This document shows positions 58,770-64,000 of a DNA stretch of 64,000 nucleotides, piece after piece. This DNA is from Neurospora tetraspora (lineage: Eukaryota > Ascomycota > Sordariomycetes > Sordariales > Sordariaceae): the NCBI RefSeq assembly GCF_033439725.1, contig NW_026944390.1, positions 868,001 to 932,000 of the forward strand, in the 5' to 3' direction. Made by a program: the position numbers and the translations under genes. The notes under the pieces were generated by a model. It made no database searches. It worked only from the letters and a program-made list of their open reading frames with translations, and was not told where the DNA came from. Numbering within the stretch: position 1 is the stretch's first letter; each line of letters opens with the position of its first letter.

Positions 58770-59010
58770 TACTTGTAACTACCTTGTATATATACGGTTC
58801 CTACTATAGGCAGTCGAACTTCGTGCCGTGCTATTGCCGCTATTGGCCAATAGTATATTACGTGTATATATACGTACAGGTCTGGCTCTGGGTATGATTC
58901 AGCCCTACCCTATATCGTTAAATTTTTATATACCTCTCTCTTTCTCTTTTCGTATAATTACGTATATCCAACCTACCCCCTAACCGTCGCCTTGCCCCGT
59001 GATACCTCTT
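58770..59010. mobile_element. short non-RIPed patch inside the LTR element
   Basis: Composition is normal for about 240 bp (e.g. CAGTCGAACTTCGTGCCGTG) within otherwise RIPed DNA. The tail CCGTCGCCTTGCCCCGTGATA resembles the end of the patch at 40411-40624. Possibly a short insertion. Confidence 0.45.
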
Positions 59011-60308
59011 TTCTTTCTCGGCTATAAAGAATCTTTCGTATTTTTATTTACGCCGCGTTTCTTTCTTATATTTACCTTCTACTTTTTTTTACAATTAGAA
59101 TTAGGAGCGTCCTCTTTATTAAATGTAAACTCTTACGAATTAGAGTGGTTAATACCCTACACGTTATAAATTATAGCCTTTTTAAAATTAATTAATAGTA
59201 TAGTACGTTCTAGTATACTAACCCTTTTAAAATTAGCGGATATATCCTTATATTTTAAAAAATATTTCTTTGAATTTATTATTAAACTTCTAGGAGTTGC
59301 TAGCCTAAATAGGTTTATATTTACGGACTATATTAATAAAGTCGGTAAATTATAAAATGAGGGAGGTTATTTTACTAATTCCGAATCTCTTCCCGTTTAT
59401 AATAAGGATTTCCTAATCGGATAATTACTTTTCGAAATCTTTAAGTTACTTCTTTATAATTTCTTTAATAAAGGTTTAATAATTTTAACGAACTTTAGCG
59501 ATTTAGTTAATAGGTCGATAATTAATTTAACTCTTAATTTCTTTAAATTAATTACAAGTAGATTTATCCTACTCAAATAAAGTATCAGTATAATAGGCGG
59601 TAATATAAATATTCATCCAATTATAAATTCGGGTATTAGTATTGTCGAAAATTTTTCTAATATTTATAGCGAACATTATACATATTATTAATTTAATCGT
59701 ACGCTACTTTCCCGGCTACTATTAAGTCAGTAAAAGGGTTAATAATTATATCCTCCCTAATATCCTACTCAGTACAATATTTATTATCCTCTTCTTCCTC
59801 TTCTTCATTTTCTTCTCCCAAACTCCCTTCTTTATTATCTTCGTTAACGCCAGCAGCGGCTTCTTTTTAAAATTAAATAATAATAATAATCTCAATAATA
59901 ATACCGTTCGTATTAATAGCCGTAGTAATAATAGTTATTATGATTATAATTACGGCCTTCTTAACCCAGATTCTTCTATTGAATTTAACGAACTCCTTCT
60001 TTACCGCTAGAAAGCGGTCCTTTACTTACTTAATAAGGAAGAAATCTTCCGGCTTCGGGGGTAAAACCTTCTAAATTATAAATCTTCCCTTAAATAATTA
60101 ATTATTAAAATCCTAATTACTACTAGCAAATTTCTTAAGAGCTTTATACCAATTAGGCCAATCGGTAGAGGTATTAAAGATAACCGTAATAGCCTTATCG
60201 GTAGATTCTTTTAATAAGAATATAGTTAACATTATTAGTTTCATAGAGATATTGCTTGTAATCGATAATCGTAATATTAAATGTGAATACGTAAATTAGA
60301 TTATTAAG

Positions 60309-60480
60309 TATTAGATATGATAGTGTAGAATTAATAAATTGAAGAGTGTGTGAGATTGATTCGCCTAGAAGGTATAGGGGGTGCTAGGGTAACCTAAATA
60401 TGCCCAGAAATCAGGCAATATCAGGTGGCTGGAGCGCTAACCTCCATATGGTATGGCTAAAACCACCCTTGAATCTGACA
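60309..60480 (-). repeat. LTR 2
   Basis: 172 bp. Its inner end is RIPed (TATTAGATATGATAG) and its outer ~130 bp, ending CTTGAATCTGACA, are almost unmutated. The CCTCT duplication follows directly. Confidence 0.92.
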
Positions 60481-60485
60481 CCTCT

Positions 60486-62059
60486 ATCATACAAGTTTAC
60501 CTAATTCGGTCTTCGATTTTCATCTTGAACCACGGTCCACTCGGCCGGACGCCGACCTACAAACCGACTTCAACCTTCGGGGCTCTACCGGAGAACATGC
60601 TTTCTGACCTACAGAAATCGCGCTCGTGGGTTACCAAAAACATGTCTCCACCAACAGACACCGTTCACAGCTTATTCTCTCCCTCGAGATGGAAATCGCT
60701 CCAACAATGGCTACTCCGGAACAGAGGTGCCAGATGCGTAGATGGATGCCCATCCCGACAGTGTGTTCAGCTCGCTCGAGGAGGTGCAAATGTGAAGGGC
60801 CATTGTCGACAAAGCGCGAAGAGATTCCATGGTGTAGGGATATACCGTGCTTCAAAAAAGCAGAACGTGGAGATCAACACTTCCAACAACCGTTGATGCT
60901 CGGCTTTGCCTTCCGTTGGACCAGCCTGTCCGGATTCAGGCCAAATACCTAAGTGATGGTCTAGACACCAAGCCAGGGACGCGGGCATCGTCAGTTGGCC
61001 TCATCTTTTACCGTTGTCGATCCAACGTCGTGGGTAGCGTTGGTGCCGGACAAGGGATGAACTGTGGAGACTGTTGGTAAAAAGGCCCCCAATCTCAACT
61101 TCACCTTACCCAAGCCGGCTGTGCCGTACATCGCTCGACAGTTCCGATTCAGTTCCGATTCAAAGAAATTGAGGTTTGTTGGCAATGGGCTTATTCAGGG
61201 CGGCCAGCTGTCACGAATGTGATCAGGATCATGGCCTTCCTACAGGTACAGGTGAGAGAAAGAAAGGCAGACGTCATGCTCTTCGACATAACACCAACAA
61301 TAACACATTCTTCCGCGAGTAAAGAATCTTAGCTCTGTTTCTGAAGCCAACAAGTCATCATATGTCCAAAACTTCACGCCTCACGCCTTTGTAAAGTCCC
61401 GGACACGCTGGCAAACACGAATATCCAACACGACGATAGCCGCAACCAGCATTTGGAGTCAAGAGAACAATGACAGCACAGAACAACTTGGCATAACGGT
61501 TCGATTTTTTGAGGTGTGAGCCGTGGTAGGCGAGCCAACATCAAACCTCAATACAAGGCCGTAAGCGCTAGGTTGGTATTCCGCAAAGAGAGATCCCATG
61601 ATGTGAGATGGGCTGTTATGGATGAAGATTGAGGCGAGCTGACGCCATGTTCCTCTTTGCTTCATCGCCAACATCATCGATGAAGTCTTTGAGAGCGCCT
61701 CGTCTCATGGAGCTCGAAACGCATAAAAACAGCGAGCCCTCATCGACAATACTGACTTTGAGATTTCTCGTCACCCAACACAACATCAGCTTAACACATC
61801 ACCGCGCACACACAACGCTCACACTCGGTGAACACCAGCACATTGACCCTTTTTGACTCCTGACCATAGCTACTACATTCTTTGCTTGGAGCCCCACAGA
61901 CATTTGACACTTGTATCCCTTTGTTGAACACGCTTGCAGAAACCCTTCTCTCGCTCCCTGGATCTCTGCAGTTCTTCGAGGTAACGCTACTCTCCTTAGC
62001 TGCCTACATTCGATCTACGACAAGCGGTACCCGTATTCGGTATTCATACACTCGACAAC
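60486..62059. other. intergenic, no gene recognised
   Basis: A 147-codon frame (60453-60896) starts inside LTR2 and is not credible as a native gene. No motifs recognised up to 62.06 kb. Confidence 0.4.
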
Positions 62060-62745
62060 ATGGCTGCTCCAGATCAGACTAGAAATAAAATCCCTGAGCT
62101 ACTCCCGAAACTCCGCCCTTCTGGTGTCACTGACGATCAACCCTGGTGTGTCGTCCCCGCCATGCCATATTGGCCCTCGGGCGCAAGTGGCCCGATCAAG
62201 TTGTTCTTGTACCCCAGCTGTCTTGACATTATTGAGCGAGGTCGCACACGCGAGTATGCGAGGAATGTGGAGAGTTACGCTGAACTCTACCAGGCGGGGC
62301 GCTATACCTCAGATGATCCGGAAAGGAGGGAGAATCTGTGCAGTGTTGGAAATAAGACTAGAACGATTGATGTCCCCCGCACTCTTTTGCCAGGACAGTT
62401 TCTTTATAACTGCACTATATTTTACGGCGCCCCTGCCCCGACACTGGCGGCCCACGAGTCATCTCGCCTCACATGGGAAGCCGTCAGAGCTGTCTACTAC
62501 CACATACATTAAACGAAAATGTTCATCATGGTTCCGCTTTGCAGTTTGGACCACCCACTCGGGTGGTGCCCGCGGATCGTGTGGTGGCAGAGGGCCAAGT
62601 TGGCCCCCCTGGCCAGACGGTTAAAGTGGGAGTCTGTAAGTGTTCTCTCTTCCCTTTTTTCTCTTTACGTCGTCACGAAAACTGACTAAAAAAAATGTCT
62701 CCCACAGATACTGATGACCAGTTGGAGTTCATCAAAGGCTCGTGA
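62060..62745 (+). CDS. small hypothetical protein (183 aa), three exons
   Basis: Exons 62060-62482, 62545-62635 and 62708-62745. Intron 2 is a clear GTAAGT...CCACAG with an ACTGACTAA branch region; intron 1 (GTCAGA...TTGCAG) has a weaker donor but joins phases exactly and removes an in-frame stop. The ATG has a good context (CAACATGG). The product is soluble, without signal peptide, with QPWCVVPAMPYWPSGASGPI, CLDIIERGRTREYARNVESY and a Pro/Gly-rich end VGPPGQTVKVGVY. I do not recognise the family. Without splicing it would end at 62512 (150 aa). Confidence 0.55.
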
Positions 62746-62852
62746 TTTGGAACATCATGGGACGGGGGGTTATCTTATGGGTAACTCTTGAGCCACGGGC
62801 CTCATAGTTCCATCATGTTCGCGATTATCCTTTTTCATATCGACATTTCCAA

Positions 62853-62855
<3 letters not shown>

Positions 62856-62886
<31 letters not shown>

Positions 62887-62919
62887 ATTAAAAGAAAAAT
62901 TTAAAAAAAAAAAAAAAAA
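62856..62919. repeat. A28 and A17 homopolymers
   Basis: A runs at 62856-62883 and 62903-62919 separated by a short T/A segment, just beyond the stop of the minus-strand secreted-protein gene. Read on that strand they are T-runs in its 3' region. Confidence 0.8.
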
Positions 62920-62959
62920 CCCAAATATCCACCCGAGCCGAATTTCCAGTCGCATCACT

Positions 62960-63604
62960 TTACTGGCATTCTTCTTTGCTGAGCCGCTCGTAATTGCACC
63001 AGCACTTGTAGCCGACAGCCTTGTCACCGAGGACATATGTAGTTTTGCTGGACGCGCAGTATCTATAATCATAATTAAGCCAGCCGATACCAGGAACCTC
63101 TAGCCTGAAGTGCCTGCAGCCATACACTGGATTGTCTCCGCAGCCTGGTCACTAGGTAGGTTCACAAAAAGAAGCCCGTTGGTTAGATATAAGATCACAT
63201 CTAGCCGGGCACCTTGGAAGATACCTTATGGACATTAAGGGGGGAGGGGGCTACTGACAAGTAGAAGTTGCAAACTCCTTGGTTGATCTTGATGCTCGAG
63301 ACTTGGTAGGCGAGGGAGTCGTCTACCTTGACTATCAGAGAGGTTGTTGTTGTTGTCAGTCACATTTGCTACTACGCACGCCACTGCTGTATCCAGCCGG
63401 ATCGGGGCAAGGTAAAGTGAACTTACTGCAGGCGCCTTGTTTGCTGGTAATGGTCTTGGTGTTTCCAGTGTAGTTGGTGAGAGTGTAGAGGCTGACGGAG
63501 AAAGTGGGATGCGGAGCGCTGTCGGTCATCGACATGGAACCCGAGGGGAGGGCCGTGGCGGCCTTGAAGGCGGTAAGGGCAGTGAGGACAGAGATGAGCT
63601 TCAT
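62960..63604 (-). CDS. small secreted cysteine-containing protein, unknown function
   Basis: Exon 1 is 63604-63427 (GTAAGT donor): signal peptide MKLISVLTALTAFKAATALP, then a mature part with an N-glycosylation site (NYTG). Exon 2 is 63331-63259 (VDDSLAYQVSSIKINQGVCN). The last exon starts at 63113 if phases are respected, or further upstream to include CGDNPVYGC, which reads well but is out of phase with the visible GTCAGT donor. The end is CASSKTTYVLGDKAVGYKCW and EECQ. About 120-130 aa, with six or more Cys, resembling small secreted proteins or effectors of fungi. The gene model needs RNA evidence; the signal peptide and Cys-rich tail are well supported. Confidence 0.6.
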
Positions 63605-64000
63605 GGTTCTCGTGTAGGTGAGTTTCTTACATCAATGTACGCGGCGATCGAAATCCACAGAGGTATGCAAGAACTATAGCACGACTGGCCGGGTACGATT
63701 TGATATGTAGAAGACCGTTGTTCGCAGGCAAAACCAGGTCTGTAAATAAGCGAGGTCGACAGCCAGGTCTTTACAAAGGTTTAAAAACAACTGACTATGG
63801 CCTTGCTTTGTCATCAATAACCCTTGGTTGGTACATTTGATTTGCTTCTTAATTTATGTTATTCCCTTTGCTTTGTTGGGGTCACTCAGCTTAACCGCTG
63901 CACATTGATCTTCCGACACGTGCCAAAGAACAGACAGTCGTCTCGCCCGGGTTGTCACTCATGCCGAGAGAATAGTTATCGCCGGAAGGCTCTGGGAAGG
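63605..64000. other. upstream region of the secreted-protein gene
   Basis: No gene seen. Likely holds the promoter of the minus-strand secreted-protein gene. Confidence 0.4.

Larger units (their letters stand above)
57277..60480 (-). mobile_element. complete LTR retrotransposon, RIPed, copia-like, 3,204 bp
   Basis: LTR1 is 57277-57448 and LTR2 60309-60480, each 172 bp, starting TGTCAGA and ending TCTGACA in their unmutated forms. The 5-bp target duplication CCTCT lies at 57272-57276 and 60481-60485. Reading the minus strand inward from LTR2 gives a gag-like start (MKLIMLTIFLLKESTDKAI ... STDWPNWYKALKKFA), the Ty1/copia gag pattern, then an acidic Glu-rich stretch. The interior (2.86 kb) is too short for full gag-pol, so the copy is deleted or non-autonomous. 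Differences between the LTRs are almost all C/T or G/A transitions, concentrated on the inner sides. Confidence 0.9.

Noticed and set aside
60453-60896. 147-codon ORF beginning inside LTR2
   Set aside because: Starts in a transposon LTR and has no domain; likely accidental.

Overview
The window is nuclear DNA of a filamentous ascomycete, almost certainly Neurospora or a very close Sordariales relative. The evidence is the con-13/con-10 conidiation gene pair in tandem, short introns (about 50-150 bp) with GTRNGT donors and CTAAC-type branch points, dispersed tRNA genes, and long AT-rich tracts that look like repeat-induced point mutation (RIP). CON-10 here has 118 codons; I recall 86 aa for N. 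crassa, so this may be another species or strain.

Layout. 1-7.4 kb: a tRNA-Ser, a 2EXR-domain gene, con-13, and a MITE-like element (5.95-6.22 kb). 7.4-15.6 kb: con-10 (with an internal in-frame repeat), a trypsin-like protease converging on it, a 130-bp tandem duplication, a secreted GH43 glycosidase, a conserved-looking protein of unknown function, and a tRNA-like gene. 15.8-28 kb: a dense housekeeping block of alg-10, qcr10, med-4, a TM9/EMP70 membrane protein, LCP5/neuroguidin and a flavin monooxygenase. 28-34 kb: a second copy of the MITE-like family and a ClpB-like AAA ATPase gene that carries in-frame stops.

34.5-48.3 kb is an AT-rich, ORF-free RIP island. It holds a Ty1/copia remnant (35.9-40.4 kb), a Ty3/gypsy integrase remnant (41.9-43 kb) and several short islands of normal composition: a tRNA-like gene, a 417-bp element with 49-bp inverted ends, and a 0.2-kb insert directly after the copia YVDD box. 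48.3-52 kb holds a 29-G run and an NCS1 uracil/allantoin-type permease. 53-56.2 kb holds a multicopper-oxidase relic and a HET-domain gene with two in-frame stops. 57.28-60.48 kb is a complete LTR element with 172-bp LTRs and a 5-bp target duplication, RIPed inside. 60.5-64 kb holds two small uncharacterised genes, one of them secreted.

The housekeeping genes work in N-glycan precursor assembly (ALG10), respiration (QCR10), transcription (MED4), endomembrane trafficking (TM9) and ribosome biogenesis (LCP5), and they show no joint pathway. The accessory half (28-60 kb) combines transposon graveyards with genes broken mainly by C-to-T or G-to-A type changes. I saw no CRISPR array, biosynthetic cluster or clearly new multi-gene system. 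The most original signals are the con-10 repeat whose second copy lacks the intron of the first, the LTR element whose outer edges escaped RIP, and the short unmutated inserts inside RIPed copia DNA.
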